NCBI RefSeq assembly: GCF_029541745.1 | Contig: NZ_CP089746.1 | Span: 7,821,559 to 7,885,558 of the forward strand | DNA: 64,000 bases | Direction of reading: 5' to 3' | Source: Streptomyces sp. LX-29 | GTDB taxonomy: Bacteria > Actinomycetota > Actinomycetes > Streptomycetales > Streptomycetaceae | Shown: piece by piece, positions 19,701 to 27,100 of the stretch | How positions within the stretch are numbered: position 1 is the stretch's first letter | Layout: each line of letters begins with the position of its first letter | Made by a program: the position numbers and the translations under genes | The notes under the pieces: generated by a model | Databases searched by the model: none | What the model saw: only the letters and a program-made list of their open reading frames with translations | Told to the model about the DNA's origin: nothing

Positions 19701-21031
19701 ACACCCGCCCGCCGCGGCCGACCCGTCTCCGGCCACGGCACCGCCTCCGCCAACAACCGCACCGCACCCGACGACCAGTCCACGTGGGGCGATGGCTCCT
19801 CCACATGCAACGTACGCGGCAACACCCCATACCGCATCGCCATCACCATCTTGATGACCCCACCCACACCCGCAGCCGCCTGCGCATGCCCGATATTCGA
19901 CTTCACCGACCCCAACCACAACGGACACCCCACCGACCGATCCCGACCATAAGTCGCCAACAACGCCTGCGCCTCGATCGGATCACCCAACACCGTCCCC
20001 GTCCCATGCCCCTCCACCACATCCACATCCCCACCACCCACCCGCGCACTGGCCAACGCCGCCCGAATCACCCGCTGCTGCGACGGACCATTCGGCGCCG
20101 TCAACCCATTACTCGCCCCGTCCTGGTTGACCGCACTCCCTCGCACCACCGCCCACACCCGATGCCCCAACCGCCGCGCATCAGACAACCGCTCCACCAA
20201 CAACAAACCCACACCCTCAGACCACCCCGTACCATCCGCCCCCGCCCCGAACGCCTTACACCGCCCATCCACCGACAACCCCCGCTGCCGCGAAAACTCC
20301 ACCAGGAGGCGGGGAGTGGACATGATCGCCACTCCGCCGGCCAGGGCCATAGAGCATTCGTCGGCTCGCAGCGCCTGGCAGGCCAGGTGGAGGGCGACGA
20401 GCGAGGACGAGCAGGCGGTGTCGACGGTGACCGCGGGGCCTTCCAGGCCGAAGGTGTAGGAGATGCGCCCCGAGGCGATGCTCGCGGCGCTTCCGGTGAC
20501 GATGAACCCCTCCGCCGCCTCCGGGGGGCGTGGGGCGTGCCCGACGGGGTAGTCCGGCGGGTTGATGCCGGTGAACACGGCCGTCCGGCTGCCACGCAGG
20601 GAGGCCGGATCGATGCCGGCGTTCTCGAAGGTCTCCCAGGCGGCCTCCAGGAGCAGCCGCTGCTGTGGGTCCATCGCCGAGGCCTCGCGCGGCGACGTCT
20701 CGAAGAAGTCGGCGTCGAAGTCGGCGGCGTCGTAGAGGAATCCGCCCTGCCGGGTGTAGCAGGTACCGGGGTGGTCCGGATCCGGGTGGTACAGCCGCTC
20801 GGCATCCCAGCCACGGTCGGTGGGAAAGGTACCGATCGCATCCGTCTCCGACGCGATGAGGTGCCAGAAGTCCTCGGCCGAGCGCACGCCGCCGGGGAAA
20901 CGACAAGCCATTCCGACGATGGCGATGGGCTCCTGCTCGCGTTCTGTGATCTCGTAAAGGCGGCGCCGAGTCCGGTCCAGATCCGCGGTCACCCGCTTCA
21001 GATAGCCGAGGAGCTCGTCTTCGTTGACCAC
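10751..21031 (-). CDS. Type I PKS protein B, N-terminal part: module 3 (KS-AT-ACP), module 4 (KS-AT-KR-ACP), KS-AT of module 5
   Basis: Begins with a coiled-coil docking helix (NEDELLGYLKRVTADL). GTG at 21031 is preferred over GTG at 21061 because AAGGAAG lies 7 nt upstream and docking domains usually start here. Module 3: KS3 (32-460), AT3 (565-850; GHSLG plus SAAFH, malonyl-type), ACP3 (933-1030), no reductive domain, so a ketone is kept. Module 4: KS4 (1050-1480), AT4 (malonyl-type), KR4 (1957-2460; TGGTGAIG, Ser/Tyr/Asn present, LED, B-type), ACP4. Module 5: KS5 (2605-3030), then AT5 with GHSLG intact until the frameshift; the last roughly 110 residues are out of frame. All KSs have Cys-His-His. 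The gene continues in another frame to 3394; six modules in A plus B would match AveA1/AveA2 organisation. Confidence 0.88.
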   Translation of the reverse strand: MVNEDELLGYLKRVTADLDRTRRRLYEITEREQEPIAIVGMACRFPGGVRSAEDFWHLIASETDAIGTFPTDRGWDAERLYHPDPDHPGTCYTRQGGFLYDAADFDADFFETSPREASAMDPQQRLLLEAAWETFENAGIDPASLRGSRTAVFTGINPPDYPVGHAPRPPEAAEGFIVTGSAASIASGRISYTFGLEGPAVTVDTACSSSLVALHLACQALRADECSMALAGGVAIMSTPRLLVEFSRQRGLSVDGRCKAFGAGADGTGWSEGVGLLLVERLSDARRLGHRVWAVVRGSAVNQDGASNGLTAPNGPSQQRVIRAALASARVGGGDVDVVEGHGTGTVLGDPIEAQALLATYGRDRSVGCPLWLGSVKSNIGHAQAAAGVGGVIKMVMAMRYGVLPRTLHVEEPSPHVDWSSGAVRLLAEAVPWPETGRPRRAGVSSFGVSGTNAHVILEQAPVVEEPASDEGEGAGVGWVLPWVVSAKSEEALRAQARRLGEHVLARPELNLTAVGHALETGRARFAHRAVLLGPDRDGFLRGLAALASGEEHEGLVRGVATGAGKLAFLCSGQGTQRPGMGAQLYEMFPLFAEALDEACGNLDPYLEHPLRDVLFGRSDEPAGLLSQTGYTQPALFALQVALHRLVTEGYGLTPHFYAGHSLGEITAAHLAGILSLPDAARLVATRGRLMQSLPATGAMTAIEASAEEVTPYLAGREDQVSLAAINTPTSLVISGDRNTVEEIAEQFRAQGRKVTPLQVSAAFHSPHMDPLLHELHDTTHTLTYHPPHTPLITGNPGGADPTTPDYWVHQARNPVHYTHTTHQLHTHGTTAYLELGPDSTLTALTHHNLPDHHIQAHHLLHPDHPETHTTHTALAHLHTHGHPTTWHHPTHHPHTTHHTNLPTYPFQHHRYWIHPSEPRGGLVESMPSPAPVGPSASTALRGKLARLSPDEQRETLLEVVRSHIAAVLGHRGSETIHAERAFKELGFDSLTAVQLRNRLGDTTGLALPSTVVFDHPNPTALVEHVWSQLLGSHGETVSHIAQTAVDVGEPIAIIGMACRYPGDVRSAEQLWDLLASGQDAVSGFPTDRGWDVEELYHPDPDHFGTSYTRQGGFLHHAADFDADFFGVSPREALAMDPQQRLLLETSWEAFERAGVDPSSVRGSRTGIFAGVAYHDYAQRFPTAPEGFEGYIVHGSAGSVASGRVAYTFGLEGPAVTVDTACSSSLVALHLACQALRSGECTMALAGGVTVMSMPTAFVEFSRQRGLAPDGRCKAFSSTADGTGWGEGVGMVLVERLSDAQRLGHRVLAVVRGTAVNQDGASNGLTAPNGPSQQRVIRQALANADLPPDAIDAVEGHGTGTTLGDPIEAQALLATYGQDRPADRPLWLGSMKSNIGHAQAAAGVGGVIKMVMAMRQGVLPRTLHVDEPSPHVDWSAGAVRLLTEAVPWPETGRPRRAGVSSFGVSGTNAHAILEQAPVAEEPTSDEGAGESAGPVLPWVVSAKSEPALKAQARQLRQYLASVPESQDLHAIGHTLATGRALFEHRAVLLGPDRDGFLRGLDSLASDAEDSSVVRGVATGAGKLAFLCSGQGTQRPGMGAELYETFPLFAEALDEACGHLDPYLEHPLRDVLFGRSDELAGLLNQTRYTQPALFALQVALHRLVTEGYGLTPHFYAGHSLGEITAAHLAGILSLPDAARLITTRARLMQTLPPTGAMTALHATEDEITEHLTGREEHVSLAAINTPTSLVISGDRNTVEEIAEQFRARGRKVTPLQVSAAFHSPHMDPLLHELHDTTHTLTYYPPHTPLITSNPDGGDPTTPHYWADQARNPVHYTHTTHQLHTHGTTAYLELGPDSTLTALTHHNLPDHGIQAHALLHPDHPETHTTHTALAHLHTHGHPTTWHHPTHHPHTPHHTDLPTYPFQHHRYWLDTTPIRPHDTADVRFLESLEQQDVDAVASALAVDRDASLTTVIPALSRWRTQQREQAVIDSWRYGETWTPFTPPQAGARPLGTWLVAVPTQESKHPHVGTVVEALRDRGAEPVTLTLDLAAADPACLGQRLADALAGHDASKVSGVLSFLALDEEPHPDHPHVPTGTALTLALIQTLTTHPTLTAPLWCLTHNATTTHPTDTLQHPLQALIWGLGRTTALEHPHHWGGLIDLPTTLTPQHLTHLTHTLTTTHNETELALRPTGLHARRLTRITTPATPTTPATTIRDNRQPWTPHGTVLITGGTGAIGTHIATWIATHHPHCHLLLTSRQGPHAPNATQLHQHLTQLGTQVTITPCDTTNPTQLTNLLNTIPPTHPLTTVIHTAGVLEDATLSAQTSGHLAAALAPKASAAYHLHTLTRDLPLEAFVLVSSTAATFGSPGQANYAAANAYLDALAQHRHAQGLPATSIAWGLWEQGGLANAEKAAHMVRRGLPPMPTEQALTALAQAVADRRRPHQIIAAIEWGKLSVTLSHTGESVPLFDDIPEARTSGSGGAAGEEPATALHRQLAGRSSEEQQDMLLQLVRAHTAAVLGHGRVDDVPAERPFRELGFDSLAAVEARNRLAAATELRLPTTLVFDHPTPVRLAQWLRGQLVGAETGHAPAQAMAAPRATADEPIAIVGMACRFPGGVRTPEEFWQLILAEQDAISDFPADRGWDLDGLFHPDPDRQGTCYTRQGGFLHDAADFDPDFFGISPREALAMDPQQRLLLETSWEALERAHIAPPSLQGSAVGVFTGINSQDYAIHLERSSESVEGYVLTGSSSSIASGRIAYTLGLEGPAVTVDTACSSSLVALHLACQALRSGECTMALAGGVTVMSTPTTFVEFARQRGLSTDGRCRAFSATAEGTGWGEGVGILLVERLSDARRLGHRVLAVVRGSAVNQDGASNGLTAPNGPSQQRVIRQALATAGLTTAEVDAVEGHGTGTTLGDPIEAQALLATYGQGRAMDRPVWLGSVKSNIGHAQAAAGVAGVIKMVMALQHGTLPRTLHVDEPSPHVDWSAGAVRLLRETVSWPETGRPRRAGVSSFGVSGTNAHVIVEQAPPTAGPAREQAPTTPLPWVVSAKSEPALRAQARRLHQYLTCTPDVPEPQDLHAIGHTLATGRALFEHRAVLLGPDRDGFLRGLDSLASDAEDSSVVRGVATGAGKLAFLCSGQGTQRPGMGAELYETFPLFAEALDEACGHLDPYLEHPLRDVLFGRSDETAGLLNQTGYTQPALFALQVALHRLVTDGYGLTPHFYAGHSLGEITAAHLAGILSLPDAARLITTRARLMQTLPPTGAMTALHATTEEIEEHLAGREHQVSLAAINTPTSLVISGDRNTVEEIVRAQAGRSPHSKASLPSPPTWTHSSTSHDTTHTLTPTPLITSTPGRRGPHHPRLLGRPSPQPRPLPPHHPPTPHPRHHRLPRTRTRLHPHRTHPPQPPRSRHPSPRPPASRSP
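10950..11100 (-). other. Indel-ridden, frameshifted zone in AT5
   Basis: Aligned with the paralogous stretch of AT3 (18631-18801, 170 bp), the matching stretch here (10950-11094) is 144 bp. The net loss is 26 nt, spread over at least five small insertions and deletions, so the frame changes. The substrate motif region (VSAAFHSPHM in AT3) is scrambled, while sequence on both sides is clean. After VEEI the upstream frame runs into non-homologous residues and stops at 10751; the true homologous frame resumes by about 10975. Confidence 0.9.
11211..11807 (-). repeat. Duplicated AT block, copy 1 (AT5)
   Basis: About 597 bp nearly identical to 15870-16466 (AT4) at a constant offset of 4659, covering the GHSLG active-site region and the AT N-terminus. 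It stops abruptly in the KS-AT linker and just before the indel-ridden zone. Confidence 0.8.
14087..14831 (-). repeat. Duplicated KR-domain block, copy 2 (module 4)
   Basis: Partner of 9601-10345. The shared part covers the C-terminal half of the structural subdomain and the NADPH-binding motif; the catalytic halves of the two KRs differ (LED here, none in KR5). Confidence 0.85.
15246..15818 (-). repeat. Duplicated post-AT block, copy 1 (AT4 C-terminus)
   Basis: 573 bp aligned without gaps to 18294-18866 (AT3) at a constant offset of 3048, from the YPFQHHRYW linker to the VISGDRNTVEE region. A diverged third copy lies at about 10616-10950 (AT5). Confidence 0.8.
15870..16466 (-). repeat. Duplicated AT block, copy 2 (AT4)
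   Basis: Partner of 11211-11807, same orientation, no length difference seen. Confidence 0.8.
18294..18866 (-). repeat. Duplicated post-AT block, copy 2 (AT3 C-terminus)
   Basis: Partner of 15246-15818, same orientation, ungapped. Confidence 0.8.
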
Positions 21032-21061
21032 GGGATCACTTCCTTGAGTGTCCTTGGACAC

Positions 21062-21147
21062 GGGTGATTCGGGACAGAGGCTCAGGGGCGAGGCTCAGAA
21101 CAGGGCTCAGGGCCAGCGCTCAGGGGGACAGCGCCCACGGACAGCGC
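21062..21147. repeat. Degenerate gctcagg repeats in the A-B intergenic gap
   Basis: The 86 bp between PKS proteins A and B hold five copies of a motif centred on GCTCAG (aggctcagg, aggctcaga, gggctcagg, gcgctcagg, gcgctcagg) at irregular spacing of roughly 15-25 bp. No promoter or strong hairpin is evident, so A and B are probably cotranscribed. Confidence 0.6.
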
Positions 21148-24100
21148 TCAGGACAGACCGAGGTCGTTCCTGATGAAGTCCAGGACCTCAAGAGCCGTCG
21201 CCGAGGCCAGCCGGTCCGCGCCGTCGCTGTCCCTGTCGTTGTCGTTGTGGCTGTCGCCGGGGTGGGCGGTGCCGCCGGACTCGTTCCATCGCAGCAGCAG
21301 GGACTGCAGCCGGACGGTCACCCGGGACCGGGCGGCGTCGTCCTTGCCCACGCGGGAAAGCGCCGCTTCCAGGCGGTCCAGCTCCGCCAGCACGGGGGCT
21401 ACCGTCTCCACGCCGTTGGGCACCACCTGTTCCTTGACGTACGCGGCCAGCTCGGCGGGGGTGGGGTGGTCGAAGGTGAGAGTCGCGGGGAGTCGGAGAC
21501 CGGTGGCGGTGTTGAGCCGGTTCCGGAGCTCGACGGCCGTGAGGGAGTCGAAACCGAGGCTACGGAAGGGGGACTCGGGATGCACGGCCTCGGGCTCGTT
21601 GTGCCCCAGGACGACCGCGGCGTGCGAGCGGACCAGCGCGAGCAGGATCTCGAGCTGCTCCGCCGCGTCGTGGTCGCCGAGCCGGGTGCGTAGGGCCGCC
21701 GGCCCGGCGTCCGCCGTCGGCCCCGCCCGGCGCGTGGTCTGGCCGGCCAGACCGCGGTACATCGCCGGCATCGGCTGGGAGTCGGCCCGCGCACGCGCAA
21801 CATCGAGACGTGCGGGGATGACGAGCGGGCGGTGATGGCCGAGGGCCGCATCGAAGAGCGCCAGCGCCTGCCCGGTGGTGAGCGGCTTGATGCCGAGGCG
21901 GCCCAGTCGGCTCTGGTCGGTGTGGTCGAGGTGGCTCGTCATTCCGCTGGCCTGTTCCCACAGCCCCCAGGCCAGGGAGATCCCCGGCAACCCACAGGCA
22001 CGCCGATGCTGAGCCAGCGCATCCAGACAAGCGTTGGCCGCCGCATAGTTCCCCTGCCCCGGCGAACCGATCACACCCGCAGCGGAAGAGAACAGAACGA
22101 ACGCAGCCAGATCCAAGTGACGCGTCAACTCATGCAGATGCCACGCACCATCCACCTTCACCGACAAGACCGCATCCAGATGACCGGCGGTCAACGAACC
22201 CAACGTCGCATCCTCCAACACCCCCGCCGCATGAATCACAGCAGTCAACGGACGCTCCACCGGAACCCCCGCAAGCAACTCCGCCACCGCCTCACGATCA
22301 CCCACATCACACGCCGCCACCACCACCTCAGCACCCATCTCCCTCAGCTCAGCCACCAACTCCTCCACACCAGGCGCCTCCACACCACGACGACTCACCA
22401 ACAACAGCCGCCGCCCCTGCCCCGTAGCCACCACATGCCGCGCCACAGCCCCACCCAGCACCCCCGTACCACCCGTAATCAACACCGTCCCCTCCACATC
22501 CCACCCCACCGGCAACATCAACACGTTCTTTCCCACATGCCGCGCCCGCTGAAGATGACGAAACACCTCCGGAGCCCGACGAACATCCCAACAAGTCAAC
22601 GGCAACGGCTCCAACACCCCATCCTCGAACAACCCCAACACCACCCGCACAATCTCCCCCACCCGCCCCGGCCCCGCCTCCAACAGGTCAAACGCCCGAT
22701 ACACCACCCCCGGACACTCCCGCCCCACCACCCCCGCATCACGAACATCCGTCTTCCCCAACTCCAAGAACCGACCACCACCACCCCCAGCCACCAACCG
22801 CAACGACGCATCCACGAACTCCCCCGCCAAACAGTTGAGGACCACGTCGATCCCACAGCCGCCACCCGCCGACGCGAAACGCTCCTCGAACTCCAACGTA
22901 CGAGAAGAAGCAATACGGTCATCCGGGATGCCCTGAGACCGCAGCACATGCCACTTCCCGGGACTGGCCGTCGCGTACACCTCGGCTCCCAGATGCCGCG
23001 CCAGCTGCACAGCCGCCATGCCCACCCCGCCGGCCGCCGCATGCACCAGCACCGACTCGCCCGGCTCCAACCCCGCCAGATCCACCAACCCGTAGTACGC
23101 CGTCGCGAAGACCACGGGGACCGCCGCAGCCTCCGCGAACGACCACCCCTCGGGCACCCGCACCAACGACGCCCGCTCGGCCACCGCCACCGGGCCGAAC
23201 GCGTCACCGAACACCCCCATCACCCGATCCCCCACACGCAGATCGGACACCCCCGACCCCACCTCGAGTACGACCCCCGCACCCTCACTGCCCAATCCCC
23301 ACTGACCCGCCACCATCCCCAAACCGACCAGCACATCACGGAAGTTGACCCCGGCGGCCCGTACCGCCAACCGCACCTCCGACGCTCCCAACCCCACACC
23401 ACCCGCGTCACACCCCACCGCGGAGAGACCGTCCAGGCTGGCCGAGCCGCGGCACGCCAGCCGCCAGCCGTCCGGCTGCCGCGGCAGGGTGAGGACACCG
23501 TCGGCGCCGTCCCCCAGCCGCACCAGGCGCGGGGCCAGGGCACGGCCGTCGCGCAGGGCCAGCTGCGGCTCGTCGAGACCGAGCGCGGCCAGGAGGGCGG
23601 CACGGGACTCCTCGGACCCATCCACGTCCAGCAGGGTGAAGCAGTCCGGCTGCTCCGTCTGGCCCGCGCGCACCAGCCCCCAGACGGCCGCGGCGGCCGG
23701 GTCCGTCACCTCCTCGACGGGACCGGCGGCCACCGCGCCGGAGGTGACCAGCACCAGCCGCACGCCCGCCAGCCGTTCCTCGCCCAGCCACCGCTGGAGC
23801 AGCTCCAGAGCCTGCCGGGTCCCCGCCCGTACGGTCCTGGCCGTGTCCGCGGTGGCGATCGCGCAGGACGCCCTGCCGAGGGCCGGGCGTTCGACCTCGG
23901 TGCGTTGGCCCACGGGCCGGGAGTCGACCGGGCCTGCGGCGGTGGCCGGCACATGGGGGCAGACCGCGATGACCACGTCCGGTACGGGTTCGCCCGCGTC
24001 CACCGCCCGCAGCAGGTCGTCCAGGTCGGCGAAGCGGGCGAGGTCCGCCGGTTCCGTGAGGTCCGTGGAGTTCGCGGGGTCCGCGAAGCCCGTCCGACCG

Positions 24101-27100
24101 GCGACGGCCGAGGCCTCGTCCCCGGGCCGGTCGGCGGGAGAGCCGCCGAGACCCGGGCGGTCGGCGGGAGGGCCGCCGACATCCGGCCTGTCTTGGGGGG
24201 AACCGATGCCCTTCGGCCGATGGAGGGCCGAGCCGTTGACGCCCGACCGCCGTTCTTCGCTCGGTTGCCCGGTGACGCCCGTTGGCCCGTTGACGCCCGT
24301 TGGCCCCTTGCCGGAGCTTGTCGCCGCGAGCGCGGGGACCAGTCCGAGGGCGTCCGCCCCGATCAGCACGCACCGTCCCGCCGTCGGCGTCGGTGTCGGT
24401 GTCGGTGTCGGCAGCGGGATGTCGACCCAGTCCACGCCGAACAGCGCGTCGCGTACGGCGGCGTCGGGCGACCGCAGGGCCTCCCGTGGCACCGGCCGCA
24501 TGGTGAGCGAGTCCACCGAGGCCACCGGGTGGCCGCTCTCGTCGGCGACGGTGACGGCGACCGTCTCCGGGCCGAGCCGCCGCAGCCGGACCCGCAGTGC
24601 CGCCGGACCGGCCGCCCGCAGGGAGACCCCCTGCCAGGCGAACGGGAGCCCGCGCTCCGGTCCGCCCGGGGCGGCGGCCTCCGTGCCCAGCGGTGGCACC
24701 AGCCACATGGTCTGCAGTGCCGCGTCGAGCAGGGCCGGGTGCAGCGCGAACCGGGACGCGTCCCCGGCCGGCTGTTCCGGCAGACAGACCTCCGCCAGTG
24801 TCTCGTCGCCGTACCGCCAGGCGGCGCGCAGCCCCTGGAAGGCCGGTCCGTAGACGAAGCCCGCCTCGGTGAACCGTTCGTACAGCTCGGAGACGTCCAG
24901 GGGCTCCGCCCCCACCGGCGGCCAGGCTCCGGTGCCCGCCGCACCGAGGACCGCGTCGTCCGCCAGGCCGATGTGGTCCTCGGCGTGCGCACCGGTCGCG
25001 CGGTCGGCGCCGCCGGCAGCGGTCACGGTGCCGCTGGCAGCAGTCACGGTGCCGCTGGCGTGCCGTGTCCACCGGTCGGCCGTCGGCGCACCCGCCTCGC
25101 CCCCGGTGTCGTCGGCCGGGCGGGCGTGGATGCTCAGCTCATGGCGCCCGGAGTCGTCGGACGCGCCCACCGTCACCTGGAGCACCACCTCACCGCTGTC
25201 GGAGAGGGGGAGCGGGGCGTGCAGGGTCAGCTCCTCCAGCCGGTCGCAGCCGACCTGGGCCGCCGCCCGCAGCGCCAGTTCCACGAAGGCGGTGCCGGGC
25301 AGCAGAAGGACATCGCCGATGGTGTGGTCGGCCAGCCAGGGGTGCGTGCGCGGCGAGAGCCGTCCCGTGAGCAGCCAGCCCGCACCTTCGGCGAGACCGA
25401 TCGCGGCCCCGAGCAGCGGGTGCTCCGCCGCGTCCAGCCCCGCGCCGGTCACATCGCCGCTCGTGGCCGGGGCCGGAAGCCAGAAGCGTCGGCGCTGGAA
25501 GGGGTAGGTGGGCAACTCGACCTGACGCGCCGCCGGCTGGGGTCGTCGGTCGTAGTGGCGGTGCCAGGACACACGCGCGCCGTGGGCGTGGACGGTGGCG
25601 AGCGCGGTCAGGGCGCTGCGCGACTCGCACCGCTCCGGGTGGAGGAGCGCGGCGACGGTGGGGGAGTGGTCGGCGAGGTTGTGGTGGACGAGGGTGGTGA
25701 GGGTGGTGTCGGGACCGAGCTCGAGGAACGTCGTCACACCTCGGGCGTGGAGTCGTTCGACGGCCCGTGCGAAGTGCACGGTACGCCGGGCCTGGAGGGC
25801 CCAGTACGCGGCCGTCCACGGAGCCTCGTCCCGGCCGTCGGCGCCAGCGTCGACCCGGTCGTCCTCGTCGTCCTCCGCCCCGGTGACGAGAGGTGTGTGC
25901 GGCCGGTGGTACGCGAGGGTCTCGGCGATGCGCTCCATCTCCGGACGGAGGGCGTCCATGTGGGGGGAGTGGAAGGCGCCGCTGACCTGGAGCGGGGTGA
26001 CCTTCCGCCGCTGGGCGCGGAAGGACTCGGCGAGGTCGTGGACGGCGGTGCGGTCACCGGTGACGACCAGGGAGGAGGGGGAGTTGACGGCGGCGATGTC
26101 GACCCGGTCCGCCAGGCCCGCCAGCCGCGGCCGCACCTCCGCCTCGGTTGCCTGGACGGCGATCATGGCACCGGTGGTGGGAAGGCCCTGCATGGCGCGG
26201 GCGCGGGCCGCGACGAGCGCCGCGGTGTCGGGCAGGTCGAGGATGCCCGCCAGGTGGGCGGCGGTGAGCTCCCCCAGCGAGTGGCCGGCCAGGTAGTCCG
26301 GGGTCAGCCCGAACTCCTCGGCGACGAACCGGTGCAGCGCGGTCTGCACCGCGAAGAGTGCCGGTTGGGTGTACACCGTCTGGTGGAGCAGCGCCGACGC
26401 CTCACTCGTCTCGTCGGCGAACAGCACCTCCAGCAGCGGGCGATCCAGGTACGGGTCCAGATGGGCGCACACCTCGTCCAGCGCTCGGGCGAAGACCGTC
26501 GACGTACGGTAGAGGCCCAGGCCCATGCCCGGCCGTTGGGTGCCCTGGCCCGAGCAGACGAACGCCAGCTTCCCCCGTCCGGTGGCCGTGCCCCGGACGA
26601 CCCCGCCGTGCGGCTCACCTGTCGCCAGGGCGTCGAGGGCGCGCAGGAGGTCGTCGCGGCCGGCGCCGAGGAGTACGGCCCGGTGCTCGAACAGCGCCCG
26701 GCCCGTGGCGAGGGAGCACCCCACGTCGGCGACGTCGAGGTCGGGGCGGTCCGCCAGATGGGCGCGCAGCCGCCGGGCCTGAGCCCGCAGCGCCTCCTCG
26801 GACCTGGCGGACAGGGCCCAGGGAAGGGGCAGCGGATCGGAGGAGGCGACGGGGTGCGCGGCCGCGGCCGCATCCGTGCCTGTCTCTGCGGCCGCATCCG
26901 TGCTCGTATCCGTGCCTGTCTCCGCAGCCGCATCCGTGCTCGTATCCGTACCTGCCTCTGCGGCCGTGGACGGGGCCGCGGCCGTGGTGGCCACCGTGCG
27001 TGAGTCGGCCCACGCCGGGGCCTGCTCCAGGATGAGGTGGGCGTTGGTGCCGCTCACCCCGAACGAGGAGACGCCCGCTCGTCGCGGTCGCCCCGTGTCC

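Noticed and set aside
3394..21031. A trans-AT PKS, suggested by the missing AT6 and damaged AT5
   Set aside because: All other modules have intact cis ATs and cis-AT-type KS and linkers, and half of AT6 is still present; local damage is the better explanation.
21832..27003. Long plus-strand open frame (1723 codons) opposite PKS A
   Set aside because: Arg/Pro/His/Gln-rich translation without any domain, lying exactly opposite conserved PKS domains; an antisense by-product of GC-rich codon use.
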